64,000 bases of DNA from Ensifer adhaerens (GTDB taxonomy: Bacteria > Pseudomonadota > Alphaproteobacteria > Rhizobiales > Rhizobiaceae). The position numbers and the translations under genes are program-made. Under the pieces are notes generated by a model. It was given only the letters and a program-made list of their open reading frames with translations. It ran no database searches and had not been told where the DNA came from. Shown piece by piece: positions 25,920-36,258 of this stretch; the stretch's first letter is position 1, and every line of letters starts with the position of its first letter. The stretch lies in NCBI RefSeq assembly GCF_002007205.1, contig NZ_LAZS01000005.1:1178001-1242000 (forward strand), in the 5' to 3' direction.

Positions 25920-26778
25920 GGGCTGCCTCCATTTCGGCAAGGGTCTCCGCATCGATCGGGTTTGGTCCGCGCCGGAGATAGATCGGCGCAAAGGCCTCCT
26001 CCTGGCGGATCTCCAGGCGGCCCTCGCGGACCATTTCGAGCGAGGCGGCAAAGGAACTGGCGATGGCCGTCGCTCGCTCCTTAGGCGTTGCCATGTAGCG
26101 GACCAGAAAATGATCGAGCGCGGTCCAGTCGTCGAGGTCGCCGATCATGCGCGCCAGGATCAGCCGCGCATCGGACAGCGACCAGACATGGCGCTTCTCG
26201 ATCGTCACCTGGGTTACGGCCTGCCGCTGGCGCAGGCTCGCATAGGCGCTCAGGAGATCGTAGAGCGAGGCGTCGAAACCGGATTTCCTCTCGGTGACGA
26301 TATGTTCCGGTGCGCCGCGGACGAAAACGTCGCGGCCGAGCCGGTTTCGGTTGATGAGCCGGGTTGCCGCCTCGCGCATTGCCTCGAGGCGCTTCAGCCG
26401 GAAGGCCAGCGCCGAAGCCATCTCCTCGCCGGAGGGCCCCTCGTCCTTCGCCTGTTGCGGGATCAGCAGCCGCGATTTCAGGTAGGCGAGCCATGCCGCC
26501 ATGACGAGATAGTCAGCCGCGAGCTCGATGCGGATGCTGCGCGCCCGTTCGATGAAGGCGATATATTGCTCGGCAAGCGCCAGAACGGAAATGCGCGAAA
26601 GGTCGACACGCTGGCTTCGGGCGAGATGCAGCAGGAGGTCGAGCGGGCCTTCGAAGCCGGCGATATCGACCACCAGCGCTTCCTCGTGCAATCCGCGCTC
26701 GGCAGTCTCGTCCTGCCACAGGGGCTCCATCGGCGCCTTCGACGCAGGCTTGCCTTGTCTTTCGCCCGCATTGCTCAC
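25912..26778 (-). CDS. scpA: Segregation and condensation protein ScpA
   Basis: Kleisin subunit of the bacterial condensin, which bridges the SMC heads and compacts newly replicated origins. 288 residues with the N-terminal kleisin block GFEGPLDLLLHLARSQRVDL near residue 42, and the C-terminal winged helix with SFAASLEMVREGRLEIRQEE and FAPIYLRR. The start is a GTG at 26778 with GGAAAGGG upstream; an internal ATG 16 codons later is possible. It follows nagZ by 36 bases and overlaps scpB. Confidence 0.93.
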   Translation of the reverse strand: MSNAGERQGKPASKAPMEPLWQDETAERGLHEEALVVDIAGFEGPLDLLLHLARSQRVDLSRISVLALAEQYIAFIERARSIRIELAADYLVMAAWLAYLKSRLLIPQQAKDEGPSGEEMASALAFRLKRLEAMREAATRLINRNRLGRDVFVRGAPEHIVTERKSGFDASLYDLLSAYASLRQRQAVTQVTIEKRHVWSLSDARLILARMIGDLDDWTALDHFLVRYMATPKERATAIASSFAASLEMVREGRLEIRQEEAFAPIYLRRGPNPIDAETLAEMEAARG

Positions 26779-26814
26779 TGGTAGCCCGACCCTTTCCTTC
26801 CGTCCCTGTTTGCC

Positions 26815-27831
26815 TCAGACCGTTGCAAACAGGGCGTTGAACTCCGCCCGCAGATCGATTTCGCTCGCACTGTCAGGCGTCCGGAACGCGGCTTCCGCAG
26901 CCCTCGCCCGGCGCAAGCTCTCGCCCGCCAGAACCGGCACGACATCCGCGACGGCCTTCATTTCCTCCATTATGCCATGACAATGCAAGACGAGATCAAG
27001 TCCTGCAGCGATGATGTTGCGCGCGCGGGTCGTCATGTCGCCGGCCAGCGCGTTCATCGAAACGTCGTCCGACATCAGCAGGCCATCAAAACCGATATGG
27101 CCGCGGATGATTTCGCGCACGACCTTGGCGGAGGTGGTCGCAGGATTGTCCGGATCGATCGTCGTGAACACCATGTGCGCCGACATCGCCATCACCTCGT
27201 CCTTCATCGCAACGAAGGGCAGGAAGTCGCTCACGGCAAGCTCATCGAATGTAGCGCTGACGACCGGGAGGTTGTGGTGCGAATCGACGAAGGTGCGACC
27301 GTGACCGGGCATGTGCTTCATCACAGGCAGCATGCCGCCGGCCTTCAGCCCCTCGCCCATCGCGCGGCCGATTGCCGTGACGGTCTCGGGATCATGGCCA
27401 TAGGCGCGATTGCCGATGACGTCGTGGCTGCCGGGCACCGGAACGTCGAGCACTGGCAGGCAATCGACGGTGATGCCGAAGCGCATCAGGTCAAAGGCAT
27501 GCAGGCGGCCCATTAGCCAGGCGGCGCGCAAGCCGAGTTCCGCATCGCAGCGATAGATCTCGCCGATCGCGGCGCCATTCGGATATTGCTGAACGAGCGG
27601 CGGGCGGATGCGCTGAACACGTCCGCCTTCCTGGTCGATGAGCACCGGCGCGTCCGGATTGCCGATGCTGTCGCGAAGGGCGGCCACGAGATCCGAGATC
27701 TGCTGCGCTTCGCCGATGTTGCGACCGAACAGGATGAAGCCCCAGGGGCGTTCTCCTGCGAAGAAGGCGCGCTCGTCGTTCGTGAGGGAAAGGCCCTTGC
27801 AGCCGGAGATAAATGCTTTTGATTCGCTCAT
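26815..27831 (-). CDS. nagZ: Beta-N-acetylhexosaminidase (family GH3) NagZ
   Basis: Cytosolic glycosidase that removes GlcNAc from anhydro-muropeptides during cell-wall recycling. 338 residues from ATG 27831 (MSESKAFISGCKG). The GH3 signature MKHMPGHGRTFVDSHHNLPV near residue 165 supplies the NagZ-type catalytic Asp-His pair, and LIDQEGGRVQRI lies near residue 65. MSDDVSMNAL near residue 245 carries the nucleophile Asp. Upstream in-frame codons to 28062 run into the SPOR gene terminator and are not coding. First of nagZ-scpA-scpB, with 36 bases before scpA. Confidence 0.95.
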   Translation of the reverse strand: MSESKAFISGCKGLSLTNDERAFFAGERPWGFILFGRNIGEAQQISDLVAALRDSIGNPDAPVLIDQEGGRVQRIRPPLVQQYPNGAAIGEIYRCDAELGLRAAWLMGRLHAFDLMRFGITVDCLPVLDVPVPGSHDVIGNRAYGHDPETVTAIGRAMGEGLKAGGMLPVMKHMPGHGRTFVDSHHNLPVVSATFDELAVSDFLPFVAMKDEVMAMSAHMVFTTIDPDNPATTSAKVVREIIRGHIGFDGLLMSDDVSMNALAGDMTTRARNIIAAGLDLVLHCHGIMEEMKAVADVVPVLAGESLRRARAAEAAFRTPDSASEIDLRAEFNALFATV

Positions 27832-27956
27832 TGAAAGAGCATAGAGCGCGCGCCGCCCGGCGCGAAGCCACAAAGACGATGCCCGGCCACTCATACACAA
27901 GGCCCGGCACAAGGCCCTAGCAACCGGACGCTTGCGACAATCAAAGCCCTGAAAAG

Positions 27957-27992
27957 GAGAAGGGCGCGGCTCCTGAGCCGCGCCCTTCTCCA
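27957..27992 (-). terminator. Rho-independent terminator of the SPOR-domain gene
   Basis: GGAGAAGGGCGCGGCTC and its complement form a 16-base GC-rich stem with a short loop. On the minus strand TTTTC follows. It separates the SPOR gene from nagZ. Confidence 0.85.
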
Positions 27993-28013
27993 ACTCTATC
28001 CGTCGTGCCAGGC

Positions 28014-30845
28014 TTACTTGGTGACCAGGCAGCTGCCGCCGGCGCCCTTGTACTTCGTGCACAGAGCGTTGGCCTCTTCCTTCGAACCGGCCGGGATACG
28101 GACGCGGTAGTAGGTGCCCTTGCCGGCGATCTCCGCCTTGCGGATATCGACGCCACGGCCGCCAATCACGCTTCCAAACTTGCTGGAAAGGCTGTTGTAG
28201 GACTTCTGCGCCTCTGCCTCGGACGGCAGGGATGCGACCTGGATGAAGTAGCCACCAGCGGGAACCGATGCGGTGGCAACCTGCTGGGCGGGTTGCGTCT
28301 CGGCCGGGAGAGCGGCCTGCTCCTGCGCCGGCTGGACATTTTCGACCGGCTGCGCGGCCGGGCGCGACTGCGGCGTCGGAGCCTTCTCGCCAGTGGCGGC
28401 CGTCGTTGTCACATTACGAACCGGAACCTGTTCGATGTTGGCGTTGCCGGTTGCGGCAAGTGCTACCTGGTCGGTGTTGGCCGAGGCCTGACCGGCGGCG
28501 GCGACTTCGTTCGAAGGCGTTGCGGGCAGCGGCTGGGTCGTGCCAGCGACGTCGGTCGCAGGTGCGGCCACCGGCTCTTCGCGAGCGACGAGCGTTCCAT
28601 CCGGCTTGACGATCATCGTGCGCACCTTCCTCGGTGCGACGGCGGGCGTCTTGTCTTCGTCCTGGGCAGCGGTCTCGGCATTGGCGCCATCCGGCAGCAA
28701 GCGATCGCCGTCCTCGTCCGTGGGCAAGGCCGTCTGCAGGTTTTCGCCGTCGTCGCTGCCTTCGAGCGGCAGGGTCTCCGGCGTCAGCGTCTTCTGGACG
28801 ACATCCATCGGCTCTTCGGTCGAAGAAACCAGTGCTTCCTGCTGCGGCGCTCCGGCCTGTGCACCGGCGACGCGGTCATAAACTGCCTTGTCCTGGTTCG
28901 GAACGGTCTTGCCGCCCTTCTCCTCGGGAACGATCTTCACCGGAGCCTTGTCGGCAAGGATGATCTTCGGACCTTCCGCCGAGGTTACGGCATCGCTACC
29001 GCCCATCCAGGCGTAGACGGCAGCGCCGCCAAGGATGATGACGCCGGCAACACTTGCCGCCAGCAACATCGTGCGCTGCGAGCGCCGGCCGGTGCCAAAC
29101 TCGCGGTATTCGCCGGCATCCTGCTGGCTCTGCGCTGCCGAAAGCCGTTCTGCATCGCGGGCAACGGCCGGACGCTCGACGATCGAGCGGCGGAAGTCCT
29201 CTTCCATCGCCTTTTCAAACTCATCGAAATCGTCGAGCGAACCTTGACCAAAGCCCGGAGCGGCGGCTGCGGCCGGCGCCGGACGGGCCGGTTCCGCCTT
29301 TTCGACGGCAGCCGGACGACTTTCCTTGACCGGGGCCGGCGTTCCGAAGAGCTGCGCCATTTCCGCATCGATATCGAGATCGTAGTCAGCCGGATAGGCG
29401 ACGGGTTTTTCCGTTTCGATGACCGGCAACTGCGGCACGTCCATGTCCGCGATGGGTGCGACGCCGTTTTCGGCTTCGGCAATCATCGACGGATCGAAGG
29501 GCAGCGAGCTCTCGGGCTGTGCGTGCTCCCGCTCGACCGGCGCGGGCGCCATGTAGGGCTCGACGAACGGCTCGCGCTGAGGAACAGCGGCCTGCATGAC
29601 CGGCTGCACCGGCGCTTGCGGTAGGACGGCGGCGACAACCGGCTCATCTGCGGCGACATCGGCGAAGTCGAGCTTCAGCGCCTCGTCCGAGAGCTCCATT
29701 TCGAAGTTCTCGATGTCGAAGCTCGGCTCGTGCTCCGGCTGTGCGATCGGCTTGGCCACCTCGGCCACAGGTTCTGCGACCTGAACGGGGGCGGCAGCTA
29801 CTGCGGCAACCGGCGCTGCAACAACGGCGACCGGTGCAGCAACCGACGACACCAACGGGCCCGCAAAGGCACGCTGCTGGCTGGCACCCGAAGCGGATGC
29901 GACCGGCGTCGCCCGGCTGAAGGTCGGCGTAAACGGATAGGGGCTCTTCTTTACCGGAGCCGCGGCGGCGGGCGTTACCACCGGCGCCACGACGGGATGC
30001 GCTTCCGCATGGAGGGCCGGATGCGAATGGACCGCAGCGGCAACCATCGCGGTGACCGGAGGAACCGGGAACCGTTCGATATCCGCCAGCAGATCGTCAC
30101 GAGCGGCGACCTGCTCGACCGCCTGTGTTGCGGCTCCGTCGTTCTGGTAGGAGAGCTCGACTTCGTACTGCTCGGGCGCCACATCGAGGCTCGGCTGTTC
30201 AAAGGTCGGCAACGCGTCTTCAACCTGAGCCGGCTCGGCCCAGGCCGAAACAACTTCGGCGGCCGGCGCCTGCCAGGCATCCACGAACTGATCCTGCGGC
30301 TCGATCTCCGCCGCAACCTCGGCAACGTCGTCCGACAACAGGTCGGCTTCGCCAAGCGACATTTCGAGTTCGCGTTCCAGGTCGAACGCCGGCTCATCTG
30401 CGAAGGCCTCGGCGTTGCCGGCTTCGGCAACCTGCGGCGCTACGGAGAAGGCGTGAACCTCGGCATAGTCCTCGTCAGCGACGGGAACTGGCGCCGCCTC
30501 GACGCGTTCGGGCTGGAGGAACACCGGCTCGTCAAGCTCGACGGCCGACTCAGCCACCGGCTCTTCGTGCACGACGACGTGCTCGGCCACCGGCTCGAAC
30601 CGGGGCTCTTCGACCGGCGCTGGCTGCGGCGCATCGTAGCTGTCGAACGCCCGAAGAAGCTCGTCTTCGAGATCGAAGGCGGGGTCTTGGCGCACCGCCT
30701 CCTGGTGTCGCTGCAGTTCCTGCAACTGTTGGACGGCCGGCCGGGCATCGTAACCGACGATCCGGGCGAGTTCGGCCAACGGATCATCGTCTGCCAATAC
30801 ATCGAATTCAGCCGGCCCGCTTCGTGCGAATTGTTTGTCTGCCAT
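28014..30845 (-). CDS. Large SPOR-domain membrane protein
   Basis: About 943 residues. The first 590 or so are cytosolic, low-complexity and rich in Ala, Pro, Glu and Val. One membrane helix (TMLLAASVAGVIILGGAAVY) near residue 595 is followed by a Pro/Ala/Thr-rich periplasmic linker and a C-terminal SPOR domain of about 75 residues (GGYFIQVASLPSEAEAQKSY ... YYRVRIPAGS ... ALCTKYKGAGGSCLV). SPOR domains bind peptidoglycan with stripped stems at the septum, so this is a division-site protein analogous to FtsN/DamX. ATG 30845 is used; a GTG three codons earlier is the alternative. It is flanked by argS and nagZ, an arrangement common in Rhizobiales. Confidence 0.9.
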   Translation of the reverse strand: MADKQFARSGPAEFDVLADDDPLAELARIVGYDARPAVQQLQELQRHQEAVRQDPAFDLEDELLRAFDSYDAPQPAPVEEPRFEPVAEHVVVHEEPVAESAVELDEPVFLQPERVEAAPVPVADEDYAEVHAFSVAPQVAEAGNAEAFADEPAFDLERELEMSLGEADLLSDDVAEVAAEIEPQDQFVDAWQAPAAEVVSAWAEPAQVEDALPTFEQPSLDVAPEQYEVELSYQNDGAATQAVEQVAARDDLLADIERFPVPPVTAMVAAAVHSHPALHAEAHPVVAPVVTPAAAAPVKKSPYPFTPTFSRATPVASASGASQQRAFAGPLVSSVAAPVAVVAAPVAAVAAAPVQVAEPVAEVAKPIAQPEHEPSFDIENFEMELSDEALKLDFADVAADEPVVAAVLPQAPVQPVMQAAVPQREPFVEPYMAPAPVEREHAQPESSLPFDPSMIAEAENGVAPIADMDVPQLPVIETEKPVAYPADYDLDIDAEMAQLFGTPAPVKESRPAAVEKAEPARPAPAAAAAPGFGQGSLDDFDEFEKAMEEDFRRSIVERPAVARDAERLSAAQSQQDAGEYREFGTGRRSQRTMLLAASVAGVIILGGAAVYAWMGGSDAVTSAEGPKIILADKAPVKIVPEEKGGKTVPNQDKAVYDRVAGAQAGAPQQEALVSSTEEPMDVVQKTLTPETLPLEGSDDGENLQTALPTDEDGDRLLPDGANAETAAQDEDKTPAVAPRKVRTMIVKPDGTLVAREEPVAAPATDVAGTTQPLPATPSNEVAAAGQASANTDQVALAATGNANIEQVPVRNVTTTAATGEKAPTPQSRPAAQPVENVQPAQEQAALPAETQPAQQVATASVPAGGYFIQVASLPSEAEAQKSYNSLSSKFGSVIGGRGVDIRKAEIAGKGTYYRVRIPAGSKEEANALCTKYKGAGGSCLVTK

Positions 30846-30908
30846 GCTCTCCACTCACAATTGCCTGTATCGCTGTGCCAGTGCATTGTGGGAAAATGGT
30901 GACAATAC

Positions 30909-32669
30909 TTATCGCATTTCCTCCGGTGCGGAGGTGCCTGTAATAGACAGGCCGGATTTCAATACCGAAGCGACAGCATGCACCAGCCCGAGTCTGGCAG
31001 TACTTAATTCTCTATTTTTATCGTTAACAAAACGTAATTCTGGATTCTCTTTACCTTTGTTCCAATGTCCGTGGAAGGCGGCGGCAAGATCATACAGGTA
31101 AAACGCGATGCGATGCGGCTCCTGAGCGAGTGCCGCAGCTTCAATGACTCGCGGATATTCTGCGAGCTTGGCGACGAGCTGGAGCTCCGCCGGATCCGTG
31201 ATCTGGCCCAGAACGGCACTGGCGAAATCGACCGATTCGAGGTTCAGGTTCGGGAATGCTTCTGCTGCCTGGCGGAAGACTGAGCGGCAGCGCGCATGCG
31301 CATACTGCACGTAGAAGACCGGGTTATCCTTCGACTGTTCTGTTACTTTAGCAAAGTCGAAGTCGAGCGGTTCCGAGTTCTTCCGATAGATCATCATGAA
31401 TCGAACGGGATCCCGGCCGACTTCGTCGACGACCTCGCGCAGCGTGACGAAGTCGCCGGAGCGCTTCGACATCTTCACCGGCTCGCCGTCGCGGAAGAGC
31501 TTGACGAGCTGGCACAGCAGAACCGTAAGCTTCGACGAACCGCCGGAGACGGCGCGCGCCAGGGCTTCCAGGCGCTTGACGTAACCGCCATGGTCAGCGC
31601 CGAGCACATAGATCATCTCGTCGAAACCACGGTCGAATTTGTCCTTGAAGTAGGCGACGTCGGCGGCAAAGTAGGTGTAGCTGCCATCCGACTTGATCAG
31701 CGGGCGGTCGATATCGTCGCCGACTTCGGTCGAACGGAACAGCGTCTGCTCGCGGTCTTCCCAATCTTCCGGGAGCTGCCCCTTCGGCGGCGGCAGCGTG
31801 CCCTTATAGACGTGCCCCTTGAAAGTCAGATCGTTGATCGCCGTGCGGATGGCGGCAGCACCGTTCGCGTGCAGCGTACGCTCGGAGAAGAAGACGTCGT
31901 GGTTGACGTTCAGGGCCGCGAGATCCTCGCGGATCATCACCATCATCGCGTCGATCGTCCGGTCCTTGACGAGCGGCATCCACTTGTCTTCGGGCATCAG
32001 CCTGAGGCTGGTGCCGAATTCGTCGGCCAGCGCCTCGCCCACCGGCACGAGATAATCGCCCGGATAAAGACCCGGCGGAATCTCGCCGATCTCCTCGCCG
32101 AGCGCCTGGCGATAGCGCAGGAAGGCCGAACGCGCCAGCACGTCGATCTGCGAGCCGGCGTCGTTGATGTAGTATTCCTTCGTCACCTCGTAACCGGAAA
32201 AGGCTAAGAGGTTGGCGAGCGCATCACCGACGACGGCGCCACGGCAATGGCCGACATGCATCGGACCGGTCGGGTTGGCGGAGACGTATTCGACATTGAC
32301 CTTGCGACCGCCACCAGCGGTGCCACGGCCATAGTCGAGACCGGAACGCACCATGGCCGACAGCAGCTTCTGCCAATAGGAGACCGAAAGTCGGACGTTG
32401 ATGAAGCCCGGACCGGCGACCGAAACGTCGGTGACTTCCGGATCCTGCTTGAGCTTGTCGACGATAAGCTCTGCGAGCGAGCGCGGGTTCATGCCGAGCG
32501 GCTTGGCCAGCACCATGGCTGCATTGGTCGCGACGTCACCGTGGCTCGGATCGCGCGGCGGCTCGACATTAACACGGCCGAAGTCAAGCTCGGATCGCTT
32601 TTCTCGAACGCTATCAAGCGTTTCGAGAATGTCCTTAATTCTTGATTCGAAGTCCGTGAAGAGATTCAT
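30909..32669 (-). CDS. argS: Arginyl-tRNA synthetase
   Basis: Class I synthetase of 586 residues, cytosolic. HIGH-type motif [19 protein letters not shown] near residue 125; KMSK-type motif [15 protein letters not shown] near residue 360; a C-terminal DALR anticodon domain (for example [20 protein letters not shown]). The N-terminal Arg-S tRNA-recognition domain starts [23 protein letters not shown] 32669 fits the family start; the open frame above it is not conserved. Lies between dgt and the SPOR gene. Confidence 0.97.
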   Translation of the reverse strand: MNLFTDFESRIKDILETLDSVREKRSELDFGRVNVEPPRDPSHGDVATNAAMVLAKPLGMNPRSLAELIVDKLKQDPEVTDVSVAGPGFINVRLSVSYWQKLLSAMVRSGLDYGRGTAGGGRKVNVEYVSANPTGPMHVGHCRGAVVGDALANLLAFSGYEVTKEYYINDAGSQIDVLARSAFLRYRQALGEEIGEIPPGLYPGDYLVPVGEALADEFGTSLRLMPEDKWMPLVKDRTIDAMMVMIREDLAALNVNHDVFFSERTLHANGAAAIRTAINDLTFKGHVYKGTLPPPKGQLPEDWEDREQTLFRSTEVGDDIDRPLIKSDGSYTYFAADVAYFKDKFDRGFDEMIYVLGADHGGYVKRLEALARAVSGGSSKLTVLLCQLVKLFRDGEPVKMSKRSGDFVTLREVVDEVGRDPVRFMMIYRKNSEPLDFDFAKVTEQSKDNPVFYVQYAHARCRSVFRQAAEAFPNLNLESVDFASAVLGQITDPAELQLVAKLAEYPRVIEAAALAQEPHRIAFYLYDLAAAFHGHWNKGKENPELRFVNDKNRELSTARLGLVHAVASVLKSGLSITGTSAPEEMR

Positions 32670-32715
32670 CTGATCCGTCCGCTTTTCCCGGCCACGAGTG
32701 ACCGGCGCAAAACTC

Positions 32716-32752
32716 AAAAAGGAGGCTCGGTTCGGCCGAACCGCAAGCCTCC
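32716..32752 (-). terminator. Rho-independent terminator of dgt
   Basis: GGAGGCT...GGTTCGGCCGAACC...AGCCTCC forms a long stem. On the minus strand TTTTTGAGTTTT follows. It lies between dgt and argS, so argS probably has its own promoter close by. Confidence 0.8.
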
Positions 32753-32765
32753 GGGCGGGGCGTCC

Positions 32766-33983
32766 CTACCGCAAATCCGGCGTATGGTCAAACAAGCGCT
32801 TGTGAACGCTGATCGCGAAGGTGTCGGTCATGCCGGCGAGGTAATCGCCGACGTGCCGCGCCCGCGCCGGCTCGGCCATGCCGGCAATCTGGTCGATCCA
32901 ATAATGCTCGCGCATCAACTGCGGATCGTTCATGAAGGCGCGGTAGAGATCGCAGACGATCGAGGCGGCGTTCTCGCGCACGCGCATGACTTCCGGATGG
33001 CGGTAGATCCGGGTCATCAGCAGGCGCTTGATCTGCTTGTCCGTCTCGCCCATCTCCTCGGAGAAGGTCGCCATCACCGTGCCGGCCTGGCGCACGTCGG
33101 CAACGCTCTGCGGGCGTATCTCGGCGATCCGCTGTTGCGCGACACCGATCACGTCCTCGACCATCGCGGTGATCTGACGCCGCATGATTTCATGCGTGAA
33201 GCGGCTGCTTTCAAGACCGGGATAGCGGTCGTGAACCTCGCGCATCAGGCGCGCGAGAAAAGGCACGTCTTCGAGCATTTCGAAGGTGAGATAGCCGGCC
33301 CGCAGACCGTCATCGATATCGTGGGTGTTGTAGGCGATGTCGTCGGCGATGGCAGCAACCTGCGCCTCGAGGCTCGCAAAACTCGCCAGTTCCAGATCGT
33401 GCAGCGCGCAATAATCGAGGATCGGCTGCGGCACCGGCCCCCGCGTGCCCTCGCCGTCCGCGGCCAGCAACGGCCCATTGTGCTTGACCAGACCCTCCAG
33501 GCTCTCCCATGTCAGGTTCAGCCCGTCGAACTCGGCGTAGCGCCGCTCGAGCTTGGTGACGATGCGAAGGGACTGGGCATTGTGATCGAAGCCGCCATAG
33601 GGCTTCAGCATCTCGTGAAGCGCATCCTCGCCCGTATGACCAAAGGGCGTGTGGCCAAAATCGTGCACGAGGGCGACGCCTTCGGCGAGATCTTCATCGA
33701 GCTTGAGGGCACGCGCCAGGGCCCGGGCGATCTGCGCCACCTCGATCGTGTGCGTCAGGCGCGTGCGATAGTGATCGCCGTCAGCGGCGATGAAGACCTG
33801 CGTCTTGTGCTTCAGCCGGCGAAACGCCGTCGTGTGCACGATGCGGTCGCGGTCGCGCTGAAAATCGGAGCGTGTGGCACTCGTCGCTTCGGGAAAGAGC
33901 CTGCCGCGCGTCATCCAGGGATTCGACGCGAACGGCGCATGTTCACCATAACCGAAGCCGAGCGCTTTTTTGTCGAATGTCAT
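32766..33983 (-). CDS. dgt: Deoxyguanosinetriphosphate triphosphohydrolase-like protein
   Basis: HD-domain hydrolase of 405 residues, normal for the short alphaproteobacterial form of dGTPase. Metal ligands: [13 protein letters not shown] and [18 protein letters not shown] near residue 115, with the HD pair; a later Asp lies in [17 protein letters not shown]. The N-terminal block [20 protein letters not shown] is the family substrate region. Start [13 protein letters not shown] follows AGGTGGAAG. It cleaves dNTPs to nucleoside and triphosphate in studied members; the substrate range here is inferred. Divergent from erpA. Confidence 0.93.
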   Translation of the reverse strand: MTFDKKALGFGYGEHAPFASNPWMTRGRLFPEATSATRSDFQRDRDRIVHTTAFRRLKHKTQVFIAADGDHYRTRLTHTIEVAQIARALARALKLDEDLAEGVALVHDFGHTPFGHTGEDALHEMLKPYGGFDHNAQSLRIVTKLERRYAEFDGLNLTWESLEGLVKHNGPLLAADGEGTRGPVPQPILDYCALHDLELASFASLEAQVAAIADDIAYNTHDIDDGLRAGYLTFEMLEDVPFLARLMREVHDRYPGLESSRFTHEIMRRQITAMVEDVIGVAQQRIAEIRPQSVADVRQAGTVMATFSEEMGETDKQIKRLLMTRIYRHPEVMRVRENAASIVCDLYRAFMNDPQLMREHYWIDQIAGMAEPARARHVGDYLAGMTDTFAISVHKRLFDHTPDLR

Positions 33984-34195
33984 CTTCCACCTAATTCATC
34001 GTCCCATTGACGGGGCATTCAAGCCTTCATACCTATAGTGAAAGCTACGGAAACGCGCGATGCAAGATCGACCGATTCCGCAAGCGGAAGCAACGGCTTG
34101 GCCGCCGGTCTTGAAAGAGGCCCCGGAAGTGGCAAGATCGAATGCTAAAACGCAGAGCAATTCTCTCCGGTTCTTGACCCCGGCAGGAGGCAGAA

Positions 34196-34528
34196 ATGAC
34201 GCATGAAACCGTGACCCTCTCGGACGCTGCAGCGAAGCGGATCGCCACGATCCTGCGCTCCGACAACCATAACAACGCCATGCGAGTGTCCGTCGAGGGC
34301 GGCGGCTGCTCCGGCTTCTCCTACAAGTTCGACCTCGTCGACAGCAGCAATGACGACGACCTGGTGCTCGAAAAGAACGAAGCCAAGGTGCTGATCGACA
34401 GCCTGTCGCTTGTCTATATGGGCGGCTCGGAAATCGACTTCGTCGACAACCTGCTCGGCCAGTCGTTTCAGATCAAGAATCCGAACGCAGTTGCAAGCTG
34501 CGGATGCGGAACGAGTTTTTCCATCTGA
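34196..34528 (+). CDS. erpA: Iron-sulfur cluster insertion protein ErpA
   Basis: A-type carrier of 110 residues that delivers Fe-S clusters to apoproteins. The three ligand cysteines are present: C38 in GGGCSGFSYKF and C102/C104 in SCGCGTSF at the C-terminus. GGCAGGAGGCAGAA precedes the ATG. A single gene, divergent from dgt and convergent with cls. Rhizobia often have one such gene in the suf cluster and this one apart, so the erpA name rests on context as well as sequence. Confidence 0.93.
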   Translation: MTHETVTLSDAAAKRIATILRSDNHNNAMRVSVEGGGCSGFSYKFDLVDSSNDDDLVLEKNEAKVLIDSLSLVYMGGSEIDFVDNLLGQSFQIKNPNAVASCGCGTSFSI

Positions 34529-34555
34529 CGCCAGCAGCCGTAGGCCTCTCTTGGT

Positions 34556-34583
34556 CGGTTCCGTTTCACTGAACGGAGCCGTT
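34556..34583. terminator. Hairpin between erpA and cls
   Basis: CGGTTCCGTT-TCACTG-AACGGAGCCG (one G-T pair) then TTTGC lies between convergent genes. It is a plausible erpA terminator with a short T run. Confidence 0.5.
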
Positions 34584-34587
34584 TGCA

Positions 34588-36051
34588 TCAGAGATAGGGT
34601 GATCCAAGCCAGAGAATGCGGTTCGCCAACCGATCGGCGAAGGAGTTCTTGCGCAGCCGCTCGAGCGTGACCGGTTCGGCCGAGCCGAGAATGTCGGAGA
34701 TCGTGCCGTTGATCGCCTCGGCGAAGCCATGGTCGAGAACCTCAAGGTCGAATTCGAAGTTGAGGCGCAGCGAGCGCGGGTCGAGATTGGTGGACCCGAC
34801 ATAGGCCCAACGCTCGTCCACCGTCAAAAGCTTGGAATGGTTGAAGGCGCCCTTCGCCCGCCACACGCGGCAATGCCCCTTCAGCACCTGGTCGAACTGC
34901 GCGGTCATCGCCCGGTCGACCAGCAGCAGATTGTTGACCGCGGGGACGATGATATCCACCTCCACGCCTCGGCGCGCGGCGGTAACCAGCGCGCTTATCA
35001 GTTCGCGGTCCGGCAGGAAATAGGGTGACATCACGCGGATGTTTTTCTGCGCGACCGAAAACGCGCCCATGAGCATCTTGTGATTGGTCTCGTTGGTGGC
35101 ATCGGGTCCTGATGGTACGGCGCGCATCTGTACTGACGGCTCGCTTGCCGGCAACGGCGCCTCTTCGATCGTCCATGCTGCGCCCGCCAGGACCTCGCCG
35201 CTTGAGAACTGCCAATCTTCGGCAGAGACCTGGAAGATGTCGGCGACCACCGGTCCGACCATACGGAAATGCGTATCCTGAGCGGGCTGCTGTCCGTCGA
35301 CCTCGCTGGTGAAGCCGGCGCGGATGTTCATTCCTCCGGCAAAGGCGACCTGGCCATCGACCACGAGGATCTTTCGGTGCGTGCGCAGGTTGGCATAGGG
35401 AAGCCGCAACCCCATGATGATGTTGCCGTTGAAGACTGCCGTCGGAACGCCGGCCGCCTCCAGATGACCGACAATGCTCGGCACCGAGTAGCGCGCGCCG
35501 ACGGCGTCGATCAGCACGCGCACCTCGACGCCGCGCGCCACCGCCGCGATCAGGGCGTCGGCAAAGCGCAGGCCAATGACGTCGCGATCGAAGATGTAGC
35601 TTTCAAGCAGGATCGAACGCCGCGCGCCGGCGATCGCGTCCAGCATCGCGGCATAGGCGGCATCGCCGCCGGCGAGCACCGAGATGCGGTTTCCCGTGCA
35701 CATGCGATGGCGCGAAACGCGGTCGCCGAGAATCTTCATCGCGGCAAATCGCTCACCGAATCGCCCGGATATGTCTGTCTCCGAAACATCAAAGCGACCG
35801 AACTGATCCGGCCCCTGCCCGCGCAACAGGGCGCGCTGCGAGCCGATCGACGAACGCCGGATGCGGTTGATGCCGGCAACGGCATAGATGAGCGCGCCGA
35901 CGATCGGTGAAAGCAGGACGACGCCGACCCAACCGGCCGCAGCGCGTACGTCGTCCTTCGTCATCGCGGCATGAATGGCCGCGGGAATGCCAAGCGCGAA
36001 GGACAAGAGCGCCAGGATATGCGGCCAATAATTCTGCACGAGATCGATCAT
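34588..36051 (-). CDS. cls: Cardiolipin synthase (phospholipase D type)
   Basis: Inner-membrane enzyme of 487 residues that joins phosphatidylglycerol molecules into cardiolipin. Two N-terminal helices (NYWPHILALLSFALGIPAAI and AAAGWVGVVLLSPIVGALIY) are followed by two PLD domains with intact HxKxxxxD motifs: RTHRKILVVDGQVAFAGGMN near residue 235 and FNHSKLLTVDERWAYVGSTN near residue 405. ATG 36051 (MIDLVQNYWPHILAL) is chosen; the frame remains open a further 378 bases but enters the xthA promoter. Divergent from xthA. Confidence 0.94.
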   Translation of the reverse strand: MIDLVQNYWPHILALLSFALGIPAAIHAAMTKDDVRAAAGWVGVVLLSPIVGALIYAVAGINRIRRSSIGSQRALLRGQGPDQFGRFDVSETDISGRFGERFAAMKILGDRVSRHRMCTGNRISVLAGGDAAYAAMLDAIAGARRSILLESYIFDRDVIGLRFADALIAAVARGVEVRVLIDAVGARYSVPSIVGHLEAAGVPTAVFNGNIIMGLRLPYANLRTHRKILVVDGQVAFAGGMNIRAGFTSEVDGQQPAQDTHFRMVGPVVADIFQVSAEDWQFSSGEVLAGAAWTIEEAPLPASEPSVQMRAVPSGPDATNETNHKMLMGAFSVAQKNIRVMSPYFLPDRELISALVTAARRGVEVDIIVPAVNNLLLVDRAMTAQFDQVLKGHCRVWRAKGAFNHSKLLTVDERWAYVGSTNLDPRSLRLNFEFDLEVLDHGFAEAINGTISDILGSAEPVTLERLRKNSFADRLANRILWLGSPYL

Positions 36052-36258
36052 GGGCGGGACTATAGCCGGCCATCGGGCGGAATCAATTCGATGCCAGCGG
36101 CGTATACCGTACCGGCCGCGGCTTTCTGATGCAAAGCGCCGGTGGGCGCTGCTCGTCCCGTTGAAAAACCCGCAGGTAACGGATTTGTCAAAAGAATCCG
36201 GAGCGGCTAGAAATGAGCCCGCCAAGGACTTAACCGACATGGAAGGGCGTTTCGAGCC

